NCBI RefSeq assembly: GCF_026342035.1 | Contig: NZ_JAPENM010000004.1 | Coordinates: forward strand, 62,001 to 126,000 | Length of the DNA stretch: 64,000 bases | DNA from: Aldersonia sp. NBC_00410 | GTDB taxonomy: Bacteria; Actinomycetota; Actinomycetes; Mycobacteriales; Mycobacteriaceae | Reading direction: 5' to 3' | Shown here: in pieces, positions 1-7,314 of the stretch | How the letters are laid out: each line of letters begins with the position of its first letter | Numbering within the stretch: position 1 is the first letter of the stretch | Notes under the pieces: model-generated | What the model was told of the DNA's origin: nothing | What the model saw: only the letters and a program-made list of their open reading frames with translations | The model's database searches: none | Position numbers and translations under genes: made by a program

Positions 1-42
1 ACGGTTTCGGAATTATCTGAGCCACAGTAAGACTCGTCTCGA

Positions 43-73
43 CACCGTCGGCGACCTACGGCCGCCGACGGTG
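43..73. terminator. hairpin, likely terminator of an upstream gene
   Basis: A 10-bp perfect inverted repeat (arms 43-52 and 64-73, 11-nt loop) sits before the first gene and is followed by CTTTCGG. No run of T follows, as is common in high-GC actinobacteria. It would end transcription from a gene left of the window. Nothing else is recognised in bases 1-134. Confidence 0.5.
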
Positions 74-134
74 CTTTCGGTCTGCACGACGCGGCGATAC
101 AGTGATCGTGCACGCCGACGATCAGGAGCCGATC

Positions 135-644
135 ATGACAGCGCAACCCGAGCAGGAACGATCGGTGGAATTCGAACGGCAACGCGAACGTATTCGCGCC
201 TCGTATTTGCGCCCCGCCGAGTCCAGACCAGCATCCTCGGCGCGCGGCTTGCACCACACCGCACTCGTCAGCAGCGACGTCGAAACTACGGTGCGCTTCT
301 ATCAGGACCTGCTCGAGTTCCCACTCACCGAACTCATCGAGAACCGCGACTATCCCGGTTCATCACACTTCTTCTTCGATATCGGCAACAACAACCTGCT
401 CGCCTTCTTCGACTTTCCCGGTCTCGATCAGGAGCCCTACCGCGAGGTGCTCGGCGGCCTGCACCACGTGGCGATCAGCGTGGATCCGCGGCGCTGGGAA
501 CGGCTGCGCGACAAGCTCACTTCCGCCGGTGTGGAGTTCGTCGAGCACAGTGACGTGTCGCTGTACTTCCGCGACCCGGACGGGGCACGGATCGAACTGA
601 TCGCCGACCCACTCGGCGAGATGTACGGTTCGAAGGTGCTCTAG
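135..644 (+). CDS. VOC (glyoxalase/dioxygenase fold) family protein
   Basis: A 169-aa protein. After an Arg/Glu-rich N-terminal segment of about 35 residues comes one VOC module: a LHHTAL strand with the first metal His, a central FFFDIGNNNLLAFF strand, a second GLHHVAI strand, and a C-terminal RIELIAD with the usual Glu ligand. Family members are metal-dependent lyases, dioxygenases or resistance proteins; the substrate cannot be read from sequence. ATG 135 is chosen over ATG 102 because AGGAG (124-128) is well placed for it. The gene lies 85 bp upstream of the repeat-peptide gene on the same strand and could be part of that unit, but no motif ties it functionally. Confidence 0.8.
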   Translation: MTAQPEQERSVEFERQRERIRASYLRPAESRPASSARGLHHTALVSSDVETTVRFYQDLLEFPLTELIENRDYPGSSHFFFDIGNNNLLAFFDFPGLDQEPYREVLGGLHHVAISVDPRRWERLRDKLTSAGVEFVEHSDVSLYFRDPDGARIELIADPLGEMYGSKVL

Positions 645-729
645 GCGCGGCCGGGTGGGTTTGGTCGGTCGTATCGCTGGGAATGCGGAGACGGCACCCT
701 GTCAGCCCGCAAACGAAAGGATCACCGAG

Positions 730-1005
730 ATGGCACTCGAAGACGATGACATCAGCACTTCGGACGGTACGGCCGGCGGCGAAGGTACTGCCGACGGCGG
801 CTCCAACCCGGAAGGCCACGACGGCGGCGCCGACGGCACGGCCGACGCGGGTGAAGGCACTGCCGACGGCGGCTCCAACCCGGAAGGCCACGACGGCGGC
901 GCCGACGGCACGGCAGGCGGTGCGGGCACGGGCGGTGGCGAAGGAACGGCCGATGGCGGCTCCAATCCCGAGGGCCACGACGGCGGCGCGGACGGCACGG
1001 CCTGA
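730..1005 (+). CDS. acidic triple-repeat peptide, candidate RiPP-type precursor
   Basis: A 91-aa peptide with a 16-residue N-terminal part rich in Asp (MALEDDDISTSDG) and three identical 22-residue repeats at residues 17-38, 41-62 and 70-91, each containing GGSNPEGHDGGADGT and each with exactly one His, one Asn and one Pro. It has no Cys, Lys, Arg, Gln, Val or aromatic residue, and the last repeat ends at the stop codon. AAAGGA ends 8 nt before ATG 730. The stop is 3 nt before the GTG of the JmjC-type oxygenase gene, so translation is probably coupled. A leader-plus-core-repeats layout next to a putative peptide hydroxylase suggests a substrate peptide; that role is inference. An alternative is a low-complexity acidic metal-binding peptide. 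I do not recognise a characterised family. Confidence 0.75.
   Translation: MALEDDDISTSDGTAGGEGTADGGSNPEGHDGGADGTADAGEGTADGGSNPEGHDGGADGTAGGAGTGGGEGTADGGSNPEGHDGGADGTA
778..1002 (+). repeat. three in-frame 66-bp coding repeats
   Basis: Units at 778-843, 850-915 and 937-1002 encode the same 22 residues. They differ at some synonymous positions (the third uses GGAACG and AATCCC), so protein-level conservation is stricter than DNA-level conservation. That fits selection on the peptide repeat rather than a very recent duplication. Confidence 0.9.
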
Positions 1006-1008
1006 TTC

Positions 1009-2211
1009 GTGCTCGACCGAGTGGTCTCCGTCGACGCCCAGACATTCGCCCGCGAATTCTGGGGGCGGGCACCGCTGTTGAGTCGCGCGGACGAACTGCC
1101 GCGCGACTTCGATGACCTGCTGTCGAGCGACGCGGTCGACGAACTCGTCGCGGAACGAGGTGTCCGAGCGCCATTTCTGCGGATGGCGCGCAACGGCGAC
1201 GTGCTGGATCGAGGGTGCTTCACCGATTCCGGTGGATTCGGCGCCGAAATGCCCGACCAGGTGGACTCGGCGCGGGTACTCGCCGAGTTCGCCGCGGGTG
1301 CAACGATCGTGCTGCAGGGCCTGCATCGCCTCTGGCCACCGATCATCGAGTTCGTCCGGTCGGCGGTCGACGAGATCGGTCATCCCACGCAGACCAACGC
1401 CTATGTCACGCCCGCGAGCAACCGCGGTTTCGAGCCGCACTACGACGTGCACGACGTGTTCGTATTGCAGGTGGCGGGCAGCAAGCATTGGCGCGTGCAC
1501 GCACCGGTGCATGCCGATCCCCTTCCCAATCAACCGTGGACCCAGCATCGCGCGGCGATAGCGGCGCGCAGCGCGGAAGAACCGGCGATCGACACCGAAC
1601 TCGCACCGGGGGACGCGCTGTATCTGCCGCGCGGCTGGATTCATTCGGCAGATGCGCTGGGCACGACCTCGATCCACCTGACGGTCGGCGTCGGACCCTT
1701 CACTCGCTACGACATCGTCCATCGCGTGCTCAGTGCGTTGGCCGAACAACCGGAGCTCCGGGGGTCGTTGCCACTCGGACTCGACCTCGCCGATCGCGAC
1801 GCGGTTTCCGCCGAGGTTCGCAAGACCCTGCCGGCGATACTCGCCGCGCTGCGGTCCCTGCCGGGCGACGCCGCGATCGCGGACTCGATCGGCAACCGCT
1901 TCGCCGAACTGACCCGCCCCGCCGCGGTGCGTCCGCTCGCGACGGTCGAGTCGATCGGCAACTTGACCGACACCGCGACGGTGCACTGGCGACGCGGGCT
2001 GCTCGGTTCGCTCGAATCGAACGGCGGGGCCCACGTCGACCTTCGACTACCCGGCAAGACAATCACCTTTCCCGTGGCCTGCCTTCCAGCGCTGGAATCG
2101 ATCGCAACCCGCCGTCCGGTGACTGCCGCGACCCTGCCCGGGCTCTCGTCCGCCGACGGCCTGGTCCTGCTGCGCCGGCTGTTGCGCGAGGCCGTCGTGG
2201 AGGTGGCATGA
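1009..2211 (+). CDS. JmjC/cupin_4-type Fe(II)/2-oxoglutarate oxygenase
   Basis: A 400-aa protein of the cupin_4/JmjC family that includes bacterial YcfD/RoxA and eukaryotic MINA53 and NO66, which hydroxylate Arg or His in ribosomal proteins. The iron-binding triad is visible: PHYDVHDVF gives H144-x-D146, and LPRGWIH gives the distal H212. The Lys/Trp of GSKHWRVH lies where the family has its double-stranded beta-helix core. A C-terminal region of about 150 residues would correspond to the dimerisation and winged-helix part. GTG 1009 follows the precursor stop by 3 nt and no separate ribosome-binding site stands out. The stop overlaps the next gene's ATG (ATGA, 2208-2211). The neighbouring repeat peptide is the obvious candidate substrate; this is inferred, and a ribosomal substrate is the alternative. 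Confidence 0.85.
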   Translation: MLDRVVSVDAQTFAREFWGRAPLLSRADELPRDFDDLLSSDAVDELVAERGVRAPFLRMARNGDVLDRGCFTDSGGFGAEMPDQVDSARVLAEFAAGATIVLQGLHRLWPPIIEFVRSAVDEIGHPTQTNAYVTPASNRGFEPHYDVHDVFVLQVAGSKHWRVHAPVHADPLPNQPWTQHRAAIAARSAEEPAIDTELAPGDALYLPRGWIHSADALGTTSIHLTVGVGPFTRYDIVHRVLSALAEQPELRGSLPLGLDLADRDAVSAEVRKTLPAILAALRSLPGDAAIADSIGNRFAELTRPAAVRPLATVESIGNLTDTATVHWRRGLLGSLESNGGAHVDLRLPGKTITFPVACLPALESIATRRPVTAATLPGLSSADGLVLLRRLLREAVVEVA

Positions 2212-3098
2212 GCGGGCCCGATCGGCAGTCGTGCACCGACGCCGCGCTCGACCGGCGTGATCCGATGGCGGGCACCGGGTCACGCGGAATGCGGTGGTTC
2301 ATGGTGGAACTCGAAGGCGGCTGGGGACATTCCGCCTTCATGGACTCCCCCAACGTCATCGATCCTGGCCTCGGCCGGACCGTGGTCAAACGCGCGGAAA
2401 AAGCCGGCATGCGGATCGCCGCGATCCGCCGGCCCGGACGCCGATCGTCGACACCGCGCTGGCGGTGGGCGATCGCGGACGCCCGGCCCGGATCGGAGTC
2501 GCTGCACTGGGGCGAGGTGGATGACCCACGCGAACTCACCGAAGTGCCATTGGACGGCTCGGCGGGAACCGAATCCGGCGACCCACTGGTCGCCGTGTGT
2601 GCGCACGGCAAACACGATCAGTGCTGCGCGGTGCGGGGCCGCAAGGCGGCCGCCCAGATCGCCGAGCGCTATCCCGAATGGACCTGGGAATGCTCACATC
2701 TCGGCGGTGACCGCTTCGCGGCGACGATGATCGTGCTGCCGCACGGGCTGTACTACGGTCGCGTCGACGGCGCCGAGGAGCCGGCCGACCTGGTGCGCCT
2801 GTTCGTGAACGGCCGCGTGGACGATCGCTTCCTGCGGGGGCGCAGTTCGCTGCCCGAGGTCGTACAGGCTGCCCAGCACCACGCCCGCCGCCGGACCGGC
2901 CACGACCGGATCGCCGACTTCGCACCGGTTTCGGTCACGCCCGATGACATCGAGACCGTCGTGGTGCTCGCCGCCCGCGACGGGCAGGTGACCGTGCGGA
3001 TCGCCGAGGAGATGTCCGAACCACTGCTCACGACGTGCCATGCGCGGGTACCGGGTCGGGTCCGGCAGTTCCGGCTGGTTTCGATCGACGGGGTGTAA
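2208..3098 (+). CDS. sucrase/ferredoxin-like (Apd1-type, thioredoxin-fold) protein
   Basis: A 296-aa protein with the layout of the sucrase/ferredoxin-like family: an N-terminal SCTDAALDRRDPMAGTG segment, a W-F-x-V-E-L strand, then a cysteine cluster C131-AHGKHDQ-C139-C140 and WEC162-S-H164-LGGDRFA followed by VLPHGLYYG. The family is thought to carry a [2Fe-2S] cluster with mixed Cys/His ligation. Here the position three residues after H164 plus one is Asp168, whereas yeast Apd1 has a second His there as I recall, so cluster ligation needs checking. It overlaps the oxygenase gene by 4 nt, implying co-translation. A plausible role is electron supply or repair for the Fe(II) enzyme. This is the last gene of the unit. 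Confidence 0.75.
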   Translation: MSGPDRQSCTDAALDRRDPMAGTGSRGMRWFMVELEGGWGHSAFMDSPNVIDPGLGRTVVKRAEKAGMRIAAIRRPGRRSSTPRWRWAIADARPGSESLHWGEVDDPRELTEVPLDGSAGTESGDPLVAVCAHGKHDQCCAVRGRKAAAQIAERYPEWTWECSHLGGDRFAATMIVLPHGLYYGRVDGAEEPADLVRLFVNGRVDDRFLRGRSSLPEVVQAAQHHARRRTGHDRIADFAPVSVTPDDIETVVVLAARDGQVTVRIAEEMSEPLLTTCHARVPGRVRQFRLVSIDGV

Positions 3099-3145
3099 GG
3101 CCTCGAAAGTCCTTGTCACCACCCGAATAGCGATCTAGGTCACAT

Positions 3146-3168
3146 AATTCGTATTCAGTATGAGAATT
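3146..3168. promoter_or_regulatory. NsrR-type operator, 11-1-11 inverted repeat
   Basis: The half-sites AATTCGTATTC (3146-3156) and GTATGAGAATT (3158-3168) flank a single A; 8 of 11 positions are symmetric. The 11-1-11 spacing and the A/T-rich ends match the architecture of NsrR sites reported in Streptomyces coelicolor. It lies 17 bp before the nsrR start, so autoregulation and NO-responsive control of nsrR-hmp are expected. Confidence 0.7.
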
Positions 3169-3184
3169 AAAATACGCTGCGCTC

Positions 3185-3655
3185 ATGCAGCTCACGCAGT
3201 TCACCGATCTCGGGCTCCGGGCCGTTATGCGCCTGGCAGTCTCGCCGGTGAACGAGCGGCCCAGCAGCCGCACGATCGCGGAAGAACTCGCGGTCTCCTA
3301 TACCCACATGACCAAGGTCATCACCCGCCTCGGCGAACTCGGGATCGTGGACGCCCGCCGCGGCAGAAACGGCGGTCTCGCGATCACCGAGCTCGGTCGC
3401 ACCGCCACCGTCGGCTGGGTCGTCCGCAAGCTGGAAGGCCTCGACGAGGTCGTCGAGTGCGACGGGGCGAACCCATGCCCCCTGCGGCACGGCTGTTCGC
3501 TACGCTCGGCGCTGCGGCTCGCACAGGATGCGTTCTTCGCGTCGCTGGACTCGCTGACCATCGACGACCTTGCCCAACCACCCACCACAAACGTGCTGCT
3601 CGCCCTTCCGCGGGTTCGCAGCGAGGTATTGCCCACTCGAACGATTGGAGAATGA
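3185..3655 (+). CDS. nsrR: NsrR, Rrf2-family NO-sensing Fe-S repressor
   Basis: A 156-aa Rrf2-family regulator. It has an N-terminal winged helix (MQLTQFTDLGLRAVMRLA, with recognition helix around YTHMTKVITRLGELG), the wing RRGRNGGL, and three cysteines C92, C98 and C104 in ECDGANPCPLRHGC that hold the [4Fe-4S] cluster in NsrR. Asp8, the fourth ligand reported for the Streptomyces protein, is also present. Nitric oxide would damage the cluster and release the operator at 3146-3168. The stop TGA (3653-3655) is 1 nt from the hmp ATG (3657), with GGAGA just upstream, so the two genes are co-transcribed and NsrR controls NO detoxification. A degraded second copy lies at about 5013-5152. Confidence 0.9.
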   Translation: MQLTQFTDLGLRAVMRLAVSPVNERPSSRTIAEELAVSYTHMTKVITRLGELGIVDARRGRNGGLAITELGRTATVGWVVRKLEGLDEVVECDGANPCPLRHGCSLRSALRLAQDAFFASLDSLTIDDLAQPPTTNVLLALPRVRSEVLPTRTIGE

Positions 3656-3656
3656 C

Positions 3657-4883
3657 ATGCTTTCGTCTGCCTCGAAGGAAACCATCCGGGCCACCCTGCC
3701 CGCAGTTGGCGCCGCGATCGGCGAGATCACCAACCTGTTCTACCGAAAGCTGTTCGCAGCGCACCCCGAACTCGAGCGCGACCTGTTCAACCGGGGCAAC
3801 CAGAGCCAAGGCGCGCAGCAGCAGGCACTCGCCGGCGCCGTCGCCGCATTCGCCACGCTGCAACTCGACCCCGACCCGGCCCGGGTACAAACCATCCTAT
3901 CGCGCATCGCCAACAAGCATGCCTCCCTTGGCGTTACGGCCGACCAGTACGCCGTCGTACACGAACATCTGTTCGCTGCGATCGTGGAGGTCCTCGGCGA
4001 GGCAGTGACGCCGGAAGTCGCGGCCGCCTGGGACGAGGTGTACTGGCTGATGGCCGAAACCCTGATCGCAATGGAGAAGGGTCTCTACGACGCCGCGGGT
4101 GTCGCCTCCGGTCAGGTCTGGCGAACTGTCCAGGTGCGGGAACGTCGGCACGAGTCGGCCGACTCGGTGTCGTTCGTGCTTACCTCGACCGACGGCAGCG
4201 CGCTGCCGCGTTTCGTTCCAGGACAGTATCTTTCGGTGGCAGCTCACCTTCCCGACGGCGCCCGCCAGATCCGGCAGTACAGCCTCTGCTCTGCCCCACT
4301 GCTCGGCGACTGGCGGATCACCGTCAAGCGCATCCAACCGACCCCACTCGAGGACGGCTCAATCGCCCCGGCGGGCGAGGTGTCGAACTTCCTTTTCCAC
4401 AACGTGTTCGAGGGTGATCTGCTCGAGGTCACGACTCCGTTCGGCGACCTCGTGCTGCCCGACGACGACCGGGCGCCGCTGCTGCTGGCGTCCGCCGGAA
4501 TCGGCCTCACACCGATGATCGGGATGCTGCACCACCTCGTGGCCACCGAAGATCCGCGGCCGGTGGCAGTGCTGCACGCTGACCGATCCCCGAGCGCGCA
4601 CGCCCATCGTGCCGAACTCAGCGCGCTCGTCGACCGCCTCCCGAGTGGCGTGATGTACCGCTGGTACGAGGATCTCGGTGGGCGCACCGCCGGTGCCGGA
4701 ATTGCCGGCGGTCGCGCCGATCTCACGGCGATCACCCTGCAGCCGGGCACCCGCGCATACCTCTGCGGCCCGCTGCCCTTCATGATCGGGCTGCGCGAAG
4801 CGCTCCTCGACCGCGAGGTCGCCGCGGAGAACATCCATTACGAGGTCTTCGGCCCGGACAACTGGTCCCCGTCGCCGGCCTAG
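3657..4883 (+). CDS. hmp: flavohaemoglobin (nitric oxide dioxygenase), copy 1
   Basis: A 408-aa cytoplasmic flavohaemoglobin converting NO and O2 to nitrate with NAD(P)H. The globin domain (about 1-145) shows Tyr29 (B10) in LFYRKLF, a Gln cluster at the E7 region (QQQ54-56) and proximal His88 in IANKHASLG. The reductase part has the FAD motif RQYSLCS and a C-terminal NAD-binding domain with LLASAGIGLTPM and YLCGPLPFM. Length is typical. ATG 3657 has GGAGA at 3646-3650. It is the second gene of the nsrR operon and is closely matched along its whole length by the gene at 5167-6390. Confidence 0.95.
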   Translation: MLSSASKETIRATLPAVGAAIGEITNLFYRKLFAAHPELERDLFNRGNQSQGAQQQALAGAVAAFATLQLDPDPARVQTILSRIANKHASLGVTADQYAVVHEHLFAAIVEVLGEAVTPEVAAAWDEVYWLMAETLIAMEKGLYDAAGVASGQVWRTVQVRERRHESADSVSFVLTSTDGSALPRFVPGQYLSVAAHLPDGARQIRQYSLCSAPLLGDWRITVKRIQPTPLEDGSIAPAGEVSNFLFHNVFEGDLLEVTTPFGDLVLPDDDRAPLLLASAGIGLTPMIGMLHHLVATEDPRPVAVLHADRSPSAHAHRAELSALVDRLPSGVMYRWYEDLGGRTAGAGIAGGRADLTAITLQPGTRAYLCGPLPFMIGLREALLDREVAAENIHYEVFGPDNWSPSPA

Positions 4884-4900
4884 CCGACGAGTCGCACTAC

Positions 4901-4940
4901 AGCAGCGGGAAGCCCTGGCTCTGCAGGGCTTCCCGCTGCT
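4901..4940. terminator. perfect 17-bp hairpin derived from a nitroreductase 3' end
   Basis: Arms 4901-4917 and 4924-4940 are perfectly complementary with a 6-nt loop (GCTCTG). Read on the minus strand the same bases spell REALQSQGFPLL-stop, almost the exact C-terminus (REALQNQGFPLL-stop) of the nitroreductase gene ending at 6404. It therefore doubles as the terminator after hmp copy 1 and as a relic of a duplicated nitroreductase end. Confidence 0.8.
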
Positions 4941-5012
4941 GTGGTCGTATCGGCAAGTCGGCCGGACCCACCGGCCGCTGGGACCGCGCGACTCCGTCAC
5001 ACATCGCCAATC

Positions 5013-5152
5013 AACCCGCCCTAGCCGTCACCGAACTCGGCGACACTGCTACCGTCGGGTGGCTCGTGCGCCGACTCCGAGGGGCTCGATGAGGTCGTCG
5101 AATGCGATGGCGCAAACCCGCGTGCCGGCAGCGCGATTTCACCCGACCCAAC
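5013..5152 (+). pseudogene. nsrR remnant (duplicate, frameshifted and internally deleted)
   Basis: Translation of about 5013-5120 reads N-P-A-LAVTELGDTATVGWLVRRL, then after a single inserted C continues EGLDEVVECDGANP, matching residues about 62-97 of NsrR. The N-terminal DNA-binding part is absent, the two following cluster cysteines are lost, and the sequence then jumps to a segment matching the nsrR 3' end (ACGATTGGAGA). It cannot encode a working regulator. It marks the left part of a tandem duplication that carried hmp with it. Confidence 0.85.
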
Positions 5153-5166
5153 GATTGGAGACCGAG

Positions 5167-6390
5167 ATGCTGTCGGCGGCCTCGAAGGACGTCATCCGCG
5201 CCACCCTGCCCGCGGTCGGCGCCGCGATCGACAGGATCACCCCGCTGTTCTACCGCAAGTTGTTCGCCGCCCACCCGGAACTCGAGCGTGACCTGTTCAA
5301 CCGGGGCAACCAGCTCAGGGGCGTGCAACAACAAGCACTCGCCCGATCGATCGCCGTGTTCGCGACACTGCAACTCGATCCCGACCCCGACCAAGTCCAC
5401 ACCGTCCTCTCCCGCATCGCCAACAAGCATGCTTCCCTTGGAATTACGGCCGACCAGTACGCCGTCGTGCACGAGCATCTATTCGCCGCGATCGTGGAGG
5501 TGCTCGGCGCAGCGGTGACCCCGGCCGTCGCGGCCGCGTGGGACGAGCTCTACTGGCTGATGGCCGAGACTCTGATCTCGATGGAAAAGGGTCTCTACGC
5601 CGCAGCCGGCGTCACCCCTGGCTACGTATGGCGCACGGTGCGGGTGCGCGAACGCCGGCACGAATCGGCGGACTCGGTGTCGTTCGTGCTCACCTCCACC
5701 GATGGCGCCCCGCTACCGCACTTCGTTCCGGGACAGTATCTTTCGGTGGCTACCCTCGGCATCGACGGTGCCCGGCAGATTCGGCAGTACAGCCTGTGCT
5801 CGCCACCGCGAATCGGTACCTGGCGGATCACAGTCAAGCGGATTCGCGCGACCCTCCATCCCGGCTCGGTCGTCCCGTCGGGCGAGGTATCGAACTTCCT
5901 GTATTACAACGTGTTCGAAGGCGATGAGGTCTACGTCACTACACCGTTCGGCGACCTCACCCTGCCGGAGGAAGCTTCCGCGCCACTCTTACTCGCGTCA
6001 GCGGGCATTGGTTGCACGCCGATGATCAGCATGCTGCACCATCTCGTGGACACCAAGGACCAGCGCCCCGTTGCCGTGCTACACGCCGACCGCTCCCCGA
6101 GCGCCCATGCCCACCGCGCCGAACTCGCCACGCTCGTCGACCAACTCCCCGGCGGTGTGATGTACCGCTGGTACGAGGAACTCGACCGCCGGGCGCCCGG
6201 CGGCGGAGTCTACGTCGGCTACGCCAATCTCGCCCCGATCAACCTCGCCCCCGATACCCGCGCCGTTCTGTGCGGCCCGCTGCCGTTCATGATCGGGCTG
6301 CGCGATGCGCTGCTCAATCGGAATCTCGCCGCCGAGAACATCCACTACGAGGTGTTCGGCCCGATCAGCTGGCAGACCGCTCCCGTCTAA
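5167..6390 (+). CDS. flavohaemoglobin (nitric oxide dioxygenase), copy 2
   Basis: A 407-aa paralogue of the upstream hmp with the same globin residues (Tyr in LFYRKLF, proximal His in IANKHASLG), FAD motif RQYSLCS and NAD-binding LLASAGIGCTPM/LCGPLPFM. ATG 5167 aligns with copy 1 and has TTGGAGA upstream. Differences concentrate in the FAD domain and the C-terminal loop. No intact regulator or clear operator lies directly in front of it; it must use read-through from the nsrR promoter past the 4901-4940 hairpin or a promoter within 4941-5166. Both copies look intact. Confidence 0.93.
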   Translation: MLSAASKDVIRATLPAVGAAIDRITPLFYRKLFAAHPELERDLFNRGNQLRGVQQQALARSIAVFATLQLDPDPDQVHTVLSRIANKHASLGITADQYAVVHEHLFAAIVEVLGAAVTPAVAAAWDELYWLMAETLISMEKGLYAAAGVTPGYVWRTVRVRERRHESADSVSFVLTSTDGAPLPHFVPGQYLSVATLGIDGARQIRQYSLCSPPRIGTWRITVKRIRATLHPGSVVPSGEVSNFLYYNVFEGDEVYVTTPFGDLTLPEEASAPLLLASAGIGCTPMISMLHHLVDTKDQRPVAVLHADRSPSAHAHRAELATLVDQLPGGVMYRWYEELDRRAPGGGVYVGYANLAPINLAPDTRAVLCGPLPFMIGLRDALLNRNLAAENIHYEVFGPISWQTAPV

Positions 6391-6403
6391 CCCGGCACAG
6401 GCG

Positions 6404-7228
6404 TCAGAGCAGCGGGAAGCCCTGGTTCTGCAGGGCTTCCCGCAGCCGGTGGCGGCCGTTGAGCGTCTCCGGGCCGGCGAGGCGATCGATCACGCGGTCG
6501 GTCCAGGAATGCGGCAGGTTCTCCTCGGCGTAGAACTCCGCGATGCGCTGCTCGTAGGTGTCGACGTGGTCGCGCTGGCCCGGCAGTGCATAGGTCTCGT
6601 GGTGCAGCACGGCCTGCTGTGGCAGACGCGGTTTCACCCGTCCACCCTCGGCCGGGTCCGGATGACCGACCACAAGGCCGAAAGTGGCGAACACGTGCGG
6701 CGGGAGCCCGAGTTCTGCGGCCACCTCCTCCGGCCGGTTGCGCAGCGCCCCGATGTAGACCGTGCCGAGGCCGAGCGATTCCGCCGCCAGCACCGCGTTC
6801 TGCGCGGCGAGTGCCGCATCGATGAATCCGACATAGCTCGACTCGAGGTAGTCGGCACCGTCCAACGCGATTCCGCGCTCGTTCGCGAGTTCCCGAATCC
6901 GCGCGAAATCGGCTGTCCAGACCAGCAATACGGGCGCCTGGACAATGTGCCGCTGCCCGTTGGCAAGTTCGGCCAGCCGCGCTTTGCGCTCCGGGTCACG
7001 CACCGCGACCACGCTCCACACCTGCAGGTTCGACGATGTCGCCGCCGACTGCGCAGCCGAAACCAGCACGCGCAGAGTTTCATCCGAGACGTCGTCGGGG
7101 AGGTACTGCCGCACCGACCTGTGCGCGTGGATCAAAGCGAGTGTGTCGTTCCACGCCTGCGGGGCCGGCAGGGTGTCGTCACGGTAGCGGTGATGCAGGG
7201 CGTCGATTCGCGTGGCAGCGGTGGTCAT
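6404..7228 (-). CDS. nitroreductase family protein, NfsA/FRP-like NADPH:FMN oxidoreductase
   Basis: A 274-aa FMN-dependent oxidoreductase with the N-terminal RSVRQYLPDDVSDETLRVLVSAAQSAATSSNLQ segment typical of NfsA/FRP-type nitroreductases, including the FMN-contacting HRSVR and S-S-N residues, and the central LGLGTVYIGALRN. It would reduce quinones, flavins or nitroaromatics with NADPH. It converges on hmp copy 2 with a 13-bp gap. Its last codons form a hairpin (arms 6412-6424 and 6431-6443) that may terminate transcription from both sides. A small relic of its 3' end occurs at 4896-4940. Confidence 0.88.
   Translation of the reverse strand: MTTAATRIDALHHRYRDDTLPAPQAWNDTLALIHAHRSVRQYLPDDVSDETLRVLVSAAQSAATSSNLQVWSVVAVRDPERKARLAELANGQRHIVQAPVLLVWTADFARIRELANERGIALDGADYLESSYVGFIDAALAAQNAVLAAESLGLGTVYIGALRNRPEEVAAELGLPPHVFATFGLVVGHPDPAEGGRVKPRLPQQAVLHHETYALPGQRDHVDTYEQRIAEFYAEENLPHSWTDRVIDRLAGPETLNGRHRLREALQNQGFPLL
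6412..6443. terminator. hairpin embedded in the nitroreductase 3' coding end
   Basis: A 13-bp perfect stem (6412-6424 and 6431-6443, loop GTTCTG) lies inside the last 14 codons of the nitroreductase gene and just after hmp copy 2. It is the counterpart of the longer hairpin at 4901-4940 and is placed to act as a shared bidirectional terminator. Confidence 0.55.
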
Positions 7229-7314
7229 AGCACGCTATGCAATCGGATCGTCCGCGTCCGGTCGAGGATTCGGTTCAGCGTGCGCCTTATGCCGCGCCGG
7301 TTATCCCACGTCGC

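Noticed and set aside
517-2034. 505-aa minus-strand open frame
   Set aside because: It lies antisense to the repeat-peptide and JmjC genes, shows Arg/Ala/Gly-rich GC-driven composition and no domain; it is a shadow of the real genes.
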